Assembly: GCF_026191635.1 (NCBI RefSeq)
Contig: NZ_JAKRRW010000002.1
Coordinates: 248,001 to 312,000 of the forward strand
From: Photobacterium obscurum
GTDB lineage: Bacteria; Pseudomonadota; Gammaproteobacteria; Enterobacterales; Vibrionaceae
DNA: 64,000 nucleotides
Direction of reading: 5' to 3'
A program made the translations under genes and the position numbers. Positions 1 through 9,090 of the stretch are shown one piece after another. Below the pieces are notes generated by a model. It worked only from the letters and a program-made list of their open reading frames with translations, was not told the DNA's origin and ran no database searches. How positions within the stretch are numbered: the first letter of the stretch is position 1; every line of letters begins with the position of its first letter.

Positions 1-2
1 TG

Positions 3-542
3 GGATCGGCGAATGCTGTACTGCTGGGCATTATCCTTGGTTGTATGATGTGTTTCGACTTGGGTGGTCCGGTTAACAAAGCGGCATATACCTTTGGGGT
101 TGGTCTGTTGGCATCACAAACTTATGCGCCGATGGCTGCAGTAATGGCGGCTGGTATGGTTCCGGCTCTTGGTATGGGACTGGCGACTTTCCTTGCCAAA
201 CGTAAGTTCAATGCGAGTGAATCTGAGGCGGGTAAAGCGTCTTTTGTACTGGGTCTGTGTTTTATCTCAGAAGGTGCAATTCCGTTTGCAGCGCGTGATC
301 CTATGCGTGTTATCCCAAGCTGTATGGCAGGGGGAGCTCTGACTGGTGCACTTTCTATGTTATTCGGCGCGAAGCTGATGGCACCACACGGTGGCTTGTT
401 TGTGCTGTTCATTCCGAATGCGATTACCCCTGTACTAATGTATTTGGTTGCTATCGCTGCGGGTACAGTTGTAACTGGTGTGACTTATGCCTTCTTGAAG
501 AAATCTGACGAAGAGCAGTTGGTAGCCGCAACCGCAAAGTAG
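3..542 (+). CDS. fruA: PTS fructose transporter, EIIC membrane part (3' end only)
   Basis: This is the C-terminal part of a fructose-type PTS permease, the inner-membrane domain that carries the sugar while the IIB domain phosphorylates it. The reading frame is open from base 3, so the gene begins left of the window. About 179 residues remain. They include the conserved stretch around [11 protein letters not shown] and the later [14 protein letters not shown], both typical of the fructose EIIC family, and several hydrophobic segments. The gene ends with TAG, followed 15 bases later by a strong terminator, so it is the last gene of its operon. The IIA/HPr (fruB) and kinase (fruK) genes that usually precede it would lie outside the window. 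Family assignment is firm; fructose as the only sugar is inferred. Confidence 0.85.
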   Translation, partial: GSANAVLLGIILGCMMCFDLGGPVNKAAYTFGVGLLASQTYAPMAAVMAAGMVPALGMGLATFLAKRKFNASESEAGKASFVLGLCFISEGAIPFAARDPMRVIPSCMAGGALTGALSMLFGAKLMAPHGGLFVLFIPNAITPVLMYLVAIAAGTVVTGVTYAFLKKSDEEQLVAATAK

Positions 543-557
543 TATTGAAATAAAGAG

Positions 558-591
558 AGCCCCGGCATTGTGAATGTCGGGGCTTTTTTTT
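558..591 (+). terminator. Rho-independent terminator of the PTS operon
   Basis: A 12-bp stem (558-569 with 573-584, one G-U pair) with a GTG loop is followed by a run of eight T. It sits just after the PTS stop codon. An almost identical hairpin recurs at 18378-18406. Confidence 0.9.
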
Positions 592-758
592 GTCAGCTCA
601 AAACCACGGCTCTAAGCTGTGGTGAGTGTTTAATATAAATATAAGACTGGTTTCATATCTTTTACTATACTGATTTATAGCGTGATTTTTAAAGTTTAGA
701 AAGATTGCAAACCGCAACTGAGATGGTGAGGCCTTTAGAGCCAATATAAGGAATAAAA

Positions 759-1688
759 ATGAAGGGATTGATTACTATTCTTTGCGTTTGGTTGATTGGT
801 TCGGCTAATGCGCTGGCGGCAGCACCAGAAGTCATTGCTGGAAAAACAAAGTTTAAGCATGTCATGACGATCGGAAGCAAAGGCGCCGGTATCGGGCAGT
901 TTCGTTATGTTGAAGATTTCGCTATTGATAGCCAGGGACGGTTACTTGTAACCGATGCGAGAAATAGCAACGTTCAAATATTTGACAAATATTCTGGCGA
1001 GTATCTAGGTACCTTCGAAGGGGGAAGTGCAGGAAAGTTTGAAAAACCTGAAGGTATTGCTGTCGATGCTGTTGGAAATATTTATATCGCTGATTATGTC
1101 AATGGGTATATAAAAAAATACGATAAAGATTTTACTCATATTATTACCTTCAGTGATTTTGGCATAGACCCTGGGGAAAATATGGAATCGGAGTTTATGA
1201 CAATATACGAAAATCGCCTGTATATGGCTGATAAAGGAAATAACCGAGTCGATGTTTTTGACCTCGAGGGAAATTTTTTATTTTTATTTGACCATAAAGG
1301 TTCCCTAGAGGCCCCACAGGCCGCCAAATCGACATCGACTGGTGATATTTACGTTGTCGATATGGGGAATGATCGCGTTTTGCACTTTAATCGTGAGGGA
1401 ATATTTAAACGTAAACTTGGAAAATATGGAAAACGCGCGGGTGAATTTGATAAGCCTGTTGGTTTAGCAATAGACGGCAGAGATCATATTTACGTTAGCG
1501 AGGCACATAACGATAGAATACAGGTATTCGACCAGGATTTTAATTTGCTGGCAACTTGGGGAGAGCACGGCAGTGGTATCGGTCAGTTCAAAAATCTTCA
1601 TGGGCTGCTTGTCGATGAAAGAGGCTATGTTTTTGCTGCCGATACGGGCAATAACCGCATACAAGTCTTTGCTCCTCAAAACCAATAA
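759..1688 (+). CDS. Secreted NHL-repeat beta-propeller protein
   Basis: The 309-residue product starts with a signal peptide of about 21 residues (hydrophobic core, then ALAAAPE), so it should be periplasmic or exported. The rest is a series of NHL repeats. Each carries a pattern such as GKFEKPEGIAVD, GEFDKPVGLAID or GQFKNLHGLLVD followed by IYVAD or VFAAD and NNRIQVF, at roughly 45-residue spacing, enough for a closed six-bladed propeller. NHL propellers usually bind peptides, RNA or ligands rather than catalyse. The start is an ATG with AAGGA upstream. The gene ends 16 bp before a hybrid histidine kinase on the same strand, so the two are probably co-transcribed. A role as ligand-binding partner of the kinase is inference. 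Confidence 0.85.
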   Translation: MKGLITILCVWLIGSANALAAAPEVIAGKTKFKHVMTIGSKGAGIGQFRYVEDFAIDSQGRLLVTDARNSNVQIFDKYSGEYLGTFEGGSAGKFEKPEGIAVDAVGNIYIADYVNGYIKKYDKDFTHIITFSDFGIDPGENMESEFMTIYENRLYMADKGNNRVDVFDLEGNFLFLFDHKGSLEAPQAAKSTSTGDIYVVDMGNDRVLHFNREGIFKRKLGKYGKRAGEFDKPVGLAIDGRDHIYVSEAHNDRIQVFDQDFNLLATWGEHGSGIGQFKNLHGLLVDERGYVFAADTGNNRIQVFAPQNQ

Positions 1689-1704
1689 ATAAGAGTGACA
1701 TGGT

Positions 1705-4569
1705 ATGAATGATGGCCTGAATTCACAGCACAGTTACAGTCGATATATTGTTCTATGTCTAATTATGGTTACTTTTGTTGGTTTGCTGAGTGGTTTGTTT
1801 ATTAACTATAAGCTGTATCAAAGCCGGCAGATTGCTCGTGAGGTAAGCAATAGTGCGCAATATTCGCTATCGACGCTGACGCCAATGCTTAACGAGCAAA
1901 GAGAAGTTATAGCACGAATAGATAAAGCAAGATCTGAAGCGAATATTGGTTATGCGTATGTCAAAAAACTACTTAAAGAATTACGTGCAAGCGAACTAGA
2001 CAATAAAACGACAGAGAATTTGATACCGAAGGCTGAACAAGGCGCAAGCAAAATTAAATCGGTGAGAATTCTGATTGACGAAAGTCGGCGTTCTACCGAT
2101 GAGGTTGGTGGCAATTTTAACTTTATGCTTGATCAATTAGAGAGCCTTGGCCGGGTTAAGGATATAAACTCATCGCTCAATGTTGTATTTACGATAACCG
2201 TTATTACAATGTCTCTTCTTACACTGGTTTTGTTTTTGGGAACAATATTTATACATCATAGTCTCAAACGTATAAAAGCGGCTTCAGAGCAAGCATTACG
2301 CGCGAAAGCTAAATTAGAACAGAGTAAAGTTCAGCAGAAGGCGGCTGAACTAACCCGTTTACTCAGTGGTGAGTATTCCATAGGTAGATTGACTAAATCC
2401 TTTTTAGATTTTTTGGCCCCGGAACTCGGGATAGGCGTTGCTGCATTTTATTATCTAGAAAATGATGTTTTGTGCTTTAAGCAAGGTTATGCCTATAGCG
2501 GTGATACCGATAAGCTTTATCATTTTGGTGAGGGTATTATTGGCCAAGTAGCCGAGCAAAGAAAAGCGATTGAGCTGGATAAAGTACCGCAGGGCTATAT
2601 TGAAATAACATCCGGTCTCGGTTCCATCAACCCTAAACGGATATTGGCCATCCCAGTACTTAAGGAGCAAACCGATGAGTTACAGGGGGTCGTTGAATTC
2701 GGCTTGTTATCATCGCTTAGTGGTTATCAACATGCTTTGCTTAAAGAAAGCCTGAAAATACTGACTATCTCGATTAACTCGGCAGAATATAGAGAGAATT
2801 TAAATCAGCTCCTAAGGCATTCGGAGCAGCAGACCCATCAACTTGCAGTCGCCTCTAAAGAAATGGAGCAACAAAACTACTTGCTGCAACTTCAGAAGGA
2901 AGAAGCCGAAAGAGCAAAAGTTGAACTGGAGATTAACTCACAGCAACTTATTCTGGCACGCGATGAAGCACAGCAGGCGACCCGAACTAAGTCCGAGTTT
3001 CTGGCAGCAATGAGTCATGAAATTCGGACACCGATGAATGGTGTATTGGGGATGCTGCAAGTTCTTGAAGATACAGGCATGAGCGATGAGCAAGCCAAGC
3101 ATCTTAACGTAATAACGAGTAGTGCTGAGTCATTGTTAAAAATAATAAATGACATTTTGGACTTCTCAAAGATTGAGGCGGGCAAGGTTGAGCTTGAAAA
3201 TGTTTCTTTCGATTTATTGCAATTGGCCGAAGGCGTTGTAGAGCAGCTATATCATAGCGCTGTAGATAAAAATCTTAATCTGTTGCTGTATTTTGACCAA
3301 AGCGTTCCTCAGATAGTGAAAGGAGATCCTGGGCGAGTCAGACAAATTCTGCTTAACTTGATTGGAAATGGTATTAAGTTCACTCATCAAGGGTATGTTC
3401 AATTAAGTATTGAAAAGCAGCTGCAACTAGACGGTAAAGAGAATATCGTCTTTAAAGTTACGGATACCGGTATCGGGATTGATGAAGATAAGCTGGATAT
3501 GGTGTTCCAGCAATTTACTCAATCAGATTCTTCAACCAGCCGTCAGTTTGGTGGTACGGGACTTGGGTTATCAATTAGTAAAAGTTTGACAGAATCAATG
3601 GGGGGACAAATGTCAGTTACTAGCCAAAGCGGCCAAGGTTCTGTTTTTCAATTCAATATACTATTCGATAAGCAGAAGAATCATAACGTATTTCCAGTAA
3701 AGTACTTGCAGCAACTACACATATTGTTAGTTGATAGTCATGAAATACGTAGCAAGTTGCTACAGTCACAGCTTGAAACCTGGGAGTTGAATTTTAGTCG
3801 TGCAGCAACAGTTGAGCAGATGATGGATTGCATGCAACGGTGTAGCCGTGAACAAAGTCACTATGATCTCTTGTTAATTGATGAAGACTTGGTGGAATCG
3901 GCAGAAATAGATTTCTCTCTCCGTGAAAATCTACCGTTAATATTCCAAAATGTACAACTGGTTATGCTTCAGTCAATGGATAAAAAAGCTTGGGGAGAAT
4001 CAGCCGCCCCTTGTTTTACTAAGAAACTACGCAATCCGGTTAAACCATCAGATTTACTGAATGTAATGACCGAAGCTTTTGAGCAAACTAATCCCCATCA
4101 TGCGTTAGTTTCAAGTCAAGCAGAAGATATGCCTTCATCGGTAGTAAAGCCTGCTGCAGTGGTGCCAATAGGGCAAAGTGATATGAATGTTCTTTTGGTT
4201 GATGATAATAAGGTGAATCAAAATGTAGCTGCTTTAATGCTAAAAAAGCTTGGTATCACTGCGGATATAGCTTCGAATGGTGAAGAAGCGTTCGCTATGC
4301 TGATGCAGTCTCCTTATGACCTGGTGTTGATGGACTGCCATATGCCTGTGATGGACGGTTATACAGCATCGAGAAAAATCCGCCAAAGCAAGCATGCTTT
4401 TTCAGATGTTTATATTATCGCCTTGACCGCAAACGCAATGGAAGGAGACAAGGATAAGTGCCTTGATGCGGGGATGAATGACTACCTGGCCAAGCCGCTA
4501 AGAAAGGATGAACTTGCTGAAAAAATAAAATTAGCTAAGACAGATAAGGAAAAGATAATCGAGGTATAA
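1705..4569 (+). CDS. Hybrid sensor histidine kinase with two receiver domains
   Basis: The 954-residue inner-membrane phosphorelay kinase has a transmembrane helix near residues 13-33, a periplasmic helical segment, a second transmembrane helix near 157-180, a GAF-like region (about 217-355) and a coiled coil. The HisKA domain follows, with phospho-acceptor His438 in AMSHEIRTPMNG. The ATPase domain shows N, G1 (DTGIGI) and G2 (GGTGLGL) boxes. The first receiver-like domain (about 672-795) is degenerate: it keeps LLIDED but lacks the usual downstream pattern. The second receiver (about 828-945) is canonical, with phospho-acceptor Asp877 in LMDCHMP and a KP motif. There is no HPt domain, so phosphate must pass to a separate HPt protein. 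The neighbouring secreted NHL propeller may feed signal to the periplasmic part. The regulated output is unknown. Confidence 0.9.
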   Translation: MNDGLNSQHSYSRYIVLCLIMVTFVGLLSGLFINYKLYQSRQIAREVSNSAQYSLSTLTPMLNEQREVIARIDKARSEANIGYAYVKKLLKELRASELDNKTTENLIPKAEQGASKIKSVRILIDESRRSTDEVGGNFNFMLDQLESLGRVKDINSSLNVVFTITVITMSLLTLVLFLGTIFIHHSLKRIKAASEQALRAKAKLEQSKVQQKAAELTRLLSGEYSIGRLTKSFLDFLAPELGIGVAAFYYLENDVLCFKQGYAYSGDTDKLYHFGEGIIGQVAEQRKAIELDKVPQGYIEITSGLGSINPKRILAIPVLKEQTDELQGVVEFGLLSSLSGYQHALLKESLKILTISINSAEYRENLNQLLRHSEQQTHQLAVASKEMEQQNYLLQLQKEEAERAKVELEINSQQLILARDEAQQATRTKSEFLAAMSHEIRTPMNGVLGMLQVLEDTGMSDEQAKHLNVITSSAESLLKIINDILDFSKIEAGKVELENVSFDLLQLAEGVVEQLYHSAVDKNLNLLLYFDQSVPQIVKGDPGRVRQILLNLIGNGIKFTHQGYVQLSIEKQLQLDGKENIVFKVTDTGIGIDEDKLDMVFQQFTQSDSSTSRQFGGTGLGLSISKSLTESMGGQMSVTSQSGQGSVFQFNILFDKQKNHNVFPVKYLQQLHILLVDSHEIRSKLLQSQLETWELNFSRAATVEQMMDCMQRCSREQSHYDLLLIDEDLVESAEIDFSLRENLPLIFQNVQLVMLQSMDKKAWGESAAPCFTKKLRNPVKPSDLLNVMTEAFEQTNPHHALVSSQAEDMPSSVVKPAAVVPIGQSDMNVLLVDDNKVNQNVAALMLKKLGITADIASNGEEAFAMLMQSPYDLVLMDCHMPVMDGYTASRKIRQSKHAFSDVYIIALTANAMEGDKDKCLDAGMNDYLAKPLRKDELAEKIKLAKTDKEKIIEV

Positions 4570-4726
4570 GTGTTGGCGACTTTCAGGACATAGCGATTTC
4601 AAATCACTGTGTTGCGAACCACTTTTTTGCCCTTCGATCGTTATAGGCCTGATAGCTTTATGTCGTATCGCTTATTCTCATTATGCTGACTAAGCTTAAT
4701 CAAAGAATAAAGACACGGAGAGTGGC

Positions 4727-5716
4727 ATGAGTGTAAAGGATCGAGGTGAAGTTGAATTGAAAAAAATTCAAAGACATAAAGTCACCATGGATCCCGGTAA
4801 GCCTATCTATCTTTCTACCTATGCTTATTTTGAAATCGAGTTTGCCAATGCACGTCGCTATGAAGCAGGGATATTACAAGGTGTAGATCCCGAGTTTCTC
4901 CACCAATACCGGGTCTGTCTCAGGCGTAACCGTGCCATTATAAGCCTGCTTAAAGATCTTTACCCAGCTGAGAATAAGAAGCGGTTGTCTGATTTGCTAA
5001 AGCAACTGATGCAAGAAACCAATTTGTTGCGCGATCTAGATGTCTACCTGATGAAATCAAATACTTTTTTCCGCCAGGTTAGCCAGAAGCATCATAATGG
5101 ACTGGCGCTATTTTTTGATGATATTCAGTTACGCCGGAAAACAGAGCTTAAACGACTGTGCGGTTGGTTAAATTCAGATTTATATAGGAGAAACTGTCAG
5201 GATATTGAAGCTCATATCCATGCTATTCAGGTTAATGTTCCCCCGCAATCGGCCTCGACCTCCTGCGAAGTTTATGGTCGGCAAGCCGTTTGGAAGCGTT
5301 ATCAAAAAGTCCGCGTACGGGCTGGAGACATTAATGAGCAGAGTAAAGATACGGATATCCATCAGCTAAGAATTGACTGCAAAAAGTTGCGTTATCTGCT
5401 GGAATACTTTGAGCCCTTGTTTAAAACAAATGAGTATCAACGAGAGCTTAATACGTTAAAACATCTGCAAAATTACTTGGGGGACTTTAACGATAGTTCT
5501 GTACAGCAGGACTTTTTGTTACGCTATTTGGCGCGTAAAAAAGAAAACAGCCACAGCTATAAAGCAGTAAGCCAGTTGTTGCGTATTACTCAGAGGGAGC
5601 ATCAGAAATCTAGAGTTCATGTATTGCAGCAGCTGGATATTTTTTTGGCAGTGCAAACTGAGAGCGATTATGAGGCATTGTGCCAATTACCAGCGAGTAG
5701 ACCGCTACTACATTAA
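4727..5716 (+). CDS. CHAD-domain protein
   Basis: The 329-residue soluble protein is made largely of a CHAD (conserved histidine alpha-helical) domain. The two family signatures are visible: HQYRVCLRRNRA near residue 55 and DIHQLRIDCKKLRYLLEYF near residue 210, each with a His followed by Arg/Lys-rich helices. CHAD proteins bind inorganic polyphosphate through these basic helices and are often found with polyphosphate granules. No CYTH (triphosphatase) domain is fused here, unlike ygiF-type proteins. The start is ATG with GGAGAG six bases upstream. The gene is monocistronic, 157 bp after the hybrid kinase. No polyphosphate kinase or exopolyphosphatase gene lies in the window, so the pathway link comes from the family only. 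Confidence 0.85.
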   Translation: MSVKDRGEVELKKIQRHKVTMDPGKPIYLSTYAYFEIEFANARRYEAGILQGVDPEFLHQYRVCLRRNRAIISLLKDLYPAENKKRLSDLLKQLMQETNLLRDLDVYLMKSNTFFRQVSQKHHNGLALFFDDIQLRRKTELKRLCGWLNSDLYRRNCQDIEAHIHAIQVNVPPQSASTSCEVYGRQAVWKRYQKVRVRAGDINEQSKDTDIHQLRIDCKKLRYLLEYFEPLFKTNEYQRELNTLKHLQNYLGDFNDSSVQQDFLLRYLARKKENSHSYKAVSQLLRITQREHQKSRVHVLQQLDIFLAVQTESDYEALCQLPASRPLLH

Positions 5717-6012
5717 CAATGTTGATGTGGATTAGGTTATAGTCTTCTAAATTACTTTCAGATTGGCATATTAAGTAATAACAAGGAAACTAGTTAAAAT
5801 ATATACCGATATTTTTTATAACTCTCATATAAATGTTCACGTATAACTGATGTCAATCGAAATCATACGAAACAAAAAACACTTTTACAAAAAAAATCGG
5901 AGTATAAGACTGAGTTTCTGGTTGAGTTACAGCGACGGAGAAACAGAAAGCTCTATTCTAAAGCTTGCATGAGTATCACCGTCGCTATACTGAGTCACTT
6001 TGTAGAAAGATT
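5717..6012. other. Intergenic region, AT-rich, no recognised feature
   Basis: The roughly 300 bases between the CHAD gene and the convergent DMT gene are AT-rich with A-runs near 5874-5900. I saw no clear hairpin with a T-tract, no RNA gene and no credible open frame. An open frame starting at 5969 on the plus strand is the complement of the DMT gene. Confidence 0.5.
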
Positions 6013-6465
6013 TTATGGTGCTATTTCTTGCTGGTTTGCTTTATATATAAAAAATAGCGCTACCGCGATACAAAGCATGGCTGATACTCGCCACGGATTT
6101 AGTTCGATAGGCGTGTTGCCCAACCAACCCTGCGTATCAATGATCATGCTCATTATCATTTGGCCAAGTATAGTAGAAACGGTTGCTATTGCTATACCAA
6201 CTCGAGGAACTGAAGCCACCATGACGACCAGATATAAAATACCAAAGAATGCGCCAGTCAGTTGCCATTTAGGTACAGTGAGTAAATTTGATTCATAAAC
6301 AGGTTCAAAAAACAAAATAAGTAATGCAGTAATTACCGTAGCGACACCGAATGTGATAAGTGCGGTTTTTACAACACCGATTTTCTCACCTAATTGACCA
6401 TTAATCGCGGCTTGTGTGCTTAACGCCATACCTGAGGCAATAGCCAGTAAAATAATTAGAATCAT
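6013..6465 (-). CDS. Small DMT-family (DUF606/YdcZ-like) membrane protein, second of a pair
   Basis: This 150-residue, five-helix membrane protein is of the DUF606/YdcZ type, a small branch of the drug/metabolite transporter superfamily. Features include the opening MILIILLAIASGMALSTQA, the motif NGQLGEKIG after helix 1, and PRVGIAIATVSTILGQM in the middle. Such proteins are about half the length of ordinary DMT exporters and commonly occur as adjacent pairs that probably form heterodimers. Its start overlaps the stop of the upstream paralogue by four bases (ATGA type), which fits coupled translation and fixed stoichiometry. The substrate is unknown. It is the last gene of a leftward operon. 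Confidence 0.85.
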   Translation of the reverse strand: MILIILLAIASGMALSTQAAINGQLGEKIGVVKTALITFGVATVITALLILFFEPVYESNLLTVPKWQLTGAFFGILYLVVMVASVPRVGIAIATVSTILGQMIMSMIIDTQGWLGNTPIELNPWRVSAMLCIAVALFFIYKANQQEIAP

Positions 6466-6905
6466 AATATTGCTCCAAGATAACTAAAGCAGAGTGCAAT
6501 TAGAACGAAGATAAGCCCTATAACTCTCATAGGGTTTGTTGGTTTTCTAGCTACGCCAAACCATCCAAAATAATCGATCGCAAAACTCTTAGTGATTTGA
6601 CCAAATAAAACGCAAACCATGGTCATTGCCACACTAATTACTGGGGTAGATAGCGTTAACACGACAACATATAAGGAACCAAGGATCCCACCAATAAGTT
6701 GCCACCTAGGAATTTCTTCCCATTTATATTGCTTCTGCTGTGGAGTGAAGTAATCAACTAACCACAGCACCAAAGCCCCCACACTAACAATGCTCATCGT
6801 CGCCCATAACTTACCAACTTGTGAGCCTAGTGGTCCAAGGATGCCTGCTTCAAATGAAAGCCCCATACCAGCCAAAATAATTAATATTACAAATAAAATG
6901 TTCAT
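6462..6905 (-). CDS. Small DMT-family (DUF606/YdcZ-like) membrane protein, first of a pair
   Basis: This 147-residue partner of the preceding entry has the same five-helix layout: FEAGILGPLGSQVG after helix 1, PVISVAMTMVCVLFGQI in the centre, and SFAIDYFGWFG before helix 5. The two proteins are clear paralogues and overlap by four bases. The start codon also overlaps by four bases the stop of a broken small secreted-protein gene (6902-7188), so all three were once translated in series. This suggests the exporter pair and the secreted protein served the same, unidentified compound. Confidence 0.85.
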   Translation of the reverse strand: MNILFVILIILAGMGLSFEAGILGPLGSQVGKLWATMSIVSVGALVLWLVDYFTPQQKQYKWEEIPRWQLIGGILGSLYVVVLTLSTPVISVAMTMVCVLFGQITKSFAIDYFGWFGVARKPTNPMRVIGLIFVLIALCFSYLGAIL

Positions 6906-7188
6906 CGTGGGTCAAACCGGTTAACTAAGTTACGATTCATAAATGTTTTGCCATTTGAAATAGAGATAAGCTCTAACTGCATGCCCCATGGCTCCCCTGC
7001 AGTTGGTCCCTCTGTCATTTCTTGTTTATCTAATAACTGTTGCAGTTTTTATCGCTGAATTGCCGTTCAAACCCAGTACCATTGGCGGTTTCTCCAGCAA
7101 AGGATACGTGGGGTGTGATCGCCAATACTAAGAGCAGCATTACTCCTATTGTACGGCGGAGGCTTAATGCCTCTTTTATTATCTTCAT
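6902..7188 (-). pseudogene. Small secreted-protein gene split by a frameshift in an A-run
   Basis: The frame from ATG 7188 has a good Shine-Dalgarno (AGAAG, about 7 bases away) and encodes a signal peptide (core TIGVMLLLVLAITP, then SFAGE). It stops at 7030 after only 52 residues. A second frame covers the run of five A (minus strand, 7046-7050) and continues as KLQQLLDKQEMTEG through GEPWGMQLEL to NRFDPR, ending at 6902 with an ATGA overlap onto the DMT gene. One extra A in the run would join both parts into a single protein of about 95 residues. The LLDKQEMTE segment matches the start of the NTF2-like gene at 9627, so the ancestor may have been a secreted relative that also lost its middle. 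It is either a pseudogene, a phase-variable gene or an assembly error. Confidence 0.6.
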
Positions 7189-7315
7189 ATATTTACTTCT
7201 TGTAGAAAGGCTGGCTTCTCGACATAAAGCTTCTGAAAAGTGAAGCGACAGCCAAGGTGATCCCTTCACCTGGTTTAGAGGCAAGTGAAGGGAGTGGACG
7301 TTGTGTAAAAGACGG

Positions 7316-8374
7316 TTATTTCTCGGCGAGTGCATCTTTCAGAGCTGATAGGTATGCACCACGCATTTGCTGGCTAACAGGCGCATCGGGTACGAACACC
7401 TGGCCACCATGGTACATTCCCGGGAAGACGGCCAGTTCAGTCGGCACGCCTGACGCCATTAATCGTTGGGCATAATCGACAACTTCGTCTCTGAACAGAT
7501 CAACGGCGCCGATTGTCATAAAGGTTTTAGGCAATCCGCTGACATCTTTTGCTCTGGCAGGTGCCGCATAAGGTGATGCCGCTTCACCAGGGTTGTTGCC
7601 ACCCAGGTACATATCCCAGGCATTGAACGAGGTTTCTCTGTTCCAAACCGGATAGTCTTCGATAGAGCCAGATGGGGTATCGTGCAAGTTGTCCAACATT
7701 GGGTAAATCAGTAGCTGCAAAGCAATTGCCGGGCCCTGAGCATTACGATTATGCAATACCATCCCCGCCGCCATGCCGGCACCGGCGCTATCTCCTCCAA
7801 CTGCAATTCGTTCAGGATCGATTCCTAATTCCTTGGCGTGGTCTACCAGCCATAAAAAGGCCGCATAAACATCATTATGCCCGGCAGGGAATGGATGTTC
7901 CGGAGCCAACCGGTATTCAACAGAGACCACGGTAGCGTTTAGCTCTTTGGCAAACTCTCCGGCAAAATCGTTGCTGTCCGCCCGTCCCATAATATAGCCA
8001 CCACCGTGGATCCATAGGATAGCAGGGGTGATCGCTGTACTATTTTCGGGACGGTATACAAATACAGGCACCTCGCCTTCAGTAGTTAATATCTCCTTTC
8101 TTTCAACCCTCACGCCCGGGGTGTCCGGAAATTTCAGCATTTTGTGTACAGTGGCTCTGGCATCAAGGACAGAATCTTTGGTGATCAAAGACAATGCTGG
8201 CGGAAGCTGTTCTAGCGGAGCCTTGATAGCCGGATCGATAAATTCCCTGGCGTTTTGTGACTGTAGATCTGCAGCCGCACTTTCTATTGCCGGCTGTTCT
8301 GCTGCACAACCAACCATAGAGCTGAATAGTAAGGTGGTGACTAATAACTGTTGGGGTAATTTCATGTTCATCAT
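7316..8374 (-). CDS. Alpha/beta-hydrolase esterase, hormone-sensitive-lipase family, lipoprotein
   Basis: The 352-residue protein has a lipoprotein signal (core LLVTTLLFSSMVGC, lipidated Cys23), so it should be membrane-anchored outside the cytoplasm. Residues 115-350 form an HSL/Aes-type alpha/beta hydrolase. The oxyanion motif HGGG is at 123-126, the nucleophile elbow GDSAG at 194-198 with Ser196, an acidic residue lies in GAVDLFRDE and the His in GMYHGG. All catalytic residues are therefore present. The family cleaves short-chain and aryl esters. It sits 40 bp downstream of the peroxiredoxin-like gene in the leftward operon. A secreted esterase beside oxidoreductases and NTF2-like proteins suits breakdown of an ester-bearing foreign or plant compound; the substrate is inferred only. 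Confidence 0.88.
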   Translation of the reverse strand: MMNMKLPQQLLVTTLLFSSMVGCAAEQPAIESAAADLQSQNAREFIDPAIKAPLEQLPPALSLITKDSVLDARATVHKMLKFPDTPGVRVERKEILTTEGEVPVFVYRPENSTAITPAILWIHGGGYIMGRADSNDFAGEFAKELNATVVSVEYRLAPEHPFPAGHNDVYAAFLWLVDHAKELGIDPERIAVGGDSAGAGMAAGMVLHNRNAQGPAIALQLLIYPMLDNLHDTPSGSIEDYPVWNRETSFNAWDMYLGGNNPGEAASPYAAPARAKDVSGLPKTFMTIGAVDLFRDEVVDYAQRLMASGVPTELAVFPGMYHGGQVFVPDAPVSQQMRGAYLSALKDALAEK

Positions 8375-8414
8375 ATCCTCATTGACTCGTGCAATAAGTC
8401 ATTTAAGTTGGCGT

Positions 8415-8948
8415 TTACTCATAGGTTCCGCGGATCGGGTAGTTATTCTCCGGGTTGCGGATAAATGATAATCCGGAGAGCAGGACCCCCAATTCAGGTC
8501 GGACAAAGGGACCGTTGGATATATCGAGAACTTGTACCTGGCCCTTGTCGTTAATCACATAAAGGCCGGGTTCGGAAAATGGATGATCGGTTTCCCGCGC
8601 CGAACGAGGATGGGATATATAGAGTCCCAACTGTTGCATCTGCTCTATGCTCAGGCCATACGCAACTGGATAACTTACCGTCAGATCTGCCATATGGGCC
8701 GTTACTTGTGTCTCGCTGTCGGCAGAAACTGCGACAATATCGATACCAAGCTTAAAAAAGTCTTCTTTGAGCTTTTCAAGCTCATTGAGGTAGCGGGTAC
8801 AAAGCGGGCAATGCTTGCCTCGGTAGACCACCACCATTTTCCAGTCAAAGCCGGTTTGTGGAATACCAAGGGAAATGTTGTCGCCGTCTAATGTGGGCAA
8901 CTCGATAATTGGAAACTGATCGCCAGCCTTAAATTTGTTCGCCGTCAT
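8415..8948 (-). CDS. Peroxiredoxin-like (AhpC/TSA) thioredoxin-fold protein
   Basis: I place the start at ATG 8948, giving 177 residues, because it has a GAAGGA Shine-Dalgarno seven bases upstream. The frame is open 17 codons further, but without support. The thioredoxin fold carries RGKHCPLCTRYL, with Cys47 and Cys50 as a CxxC at the position of the peroxidatic cysteine. This is the pattern of the peroxiredoxin-like family rather than typical two-Cys AhpC. It probably reduces a peroxide or acts as a thiol oxidoreductase in the cytoplasm. The gene lies between the NTF2-like and esterase genes in the same orientation. The reductase partner is not in the window. Confidence 0.82.
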   Translation of the reverse strand: MTANKFKAGDQFPIIELPTLDGDNISLGIPQTGFDWKMVVVYRGKHCPLCTRYLNELEKLKEDFFKLGIDIVAVSADSETQVTAHMADLTVSYPVAYGLSIEQMQQLGLYISHPRSARETDHPFSEPGLYVINDKGQVQVLDISNGPFVRPELGVLLSGLSFIRNPENNYPIRGTYE

Positions 8949-9090
8949 TGGGTTTTCCTTCTCATAGTTTGCATACGAATAGCGTCTGGTAATGCACAAA
9001 TCAGGCAGTAGTGAAGCAGTGGCAGTGGATATACTGCTTCACTACCGCTTGAAAATGTTGTGCCTGCTAAACAATCACAATGGTTTCAGC

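Noticed and set aside
5969..6298. Plus-strand open frame of 109 codons
   Set aside because: It is the complement of the DMT gene 6013-6465, which has clear family motifs.
7261..7293. Inverted repeat TCCCTTCAC/GTGAAGGGA after the esterase gene
   Set aside because: It has a 15-base loop and no T-run, so I do not call it a terminator.
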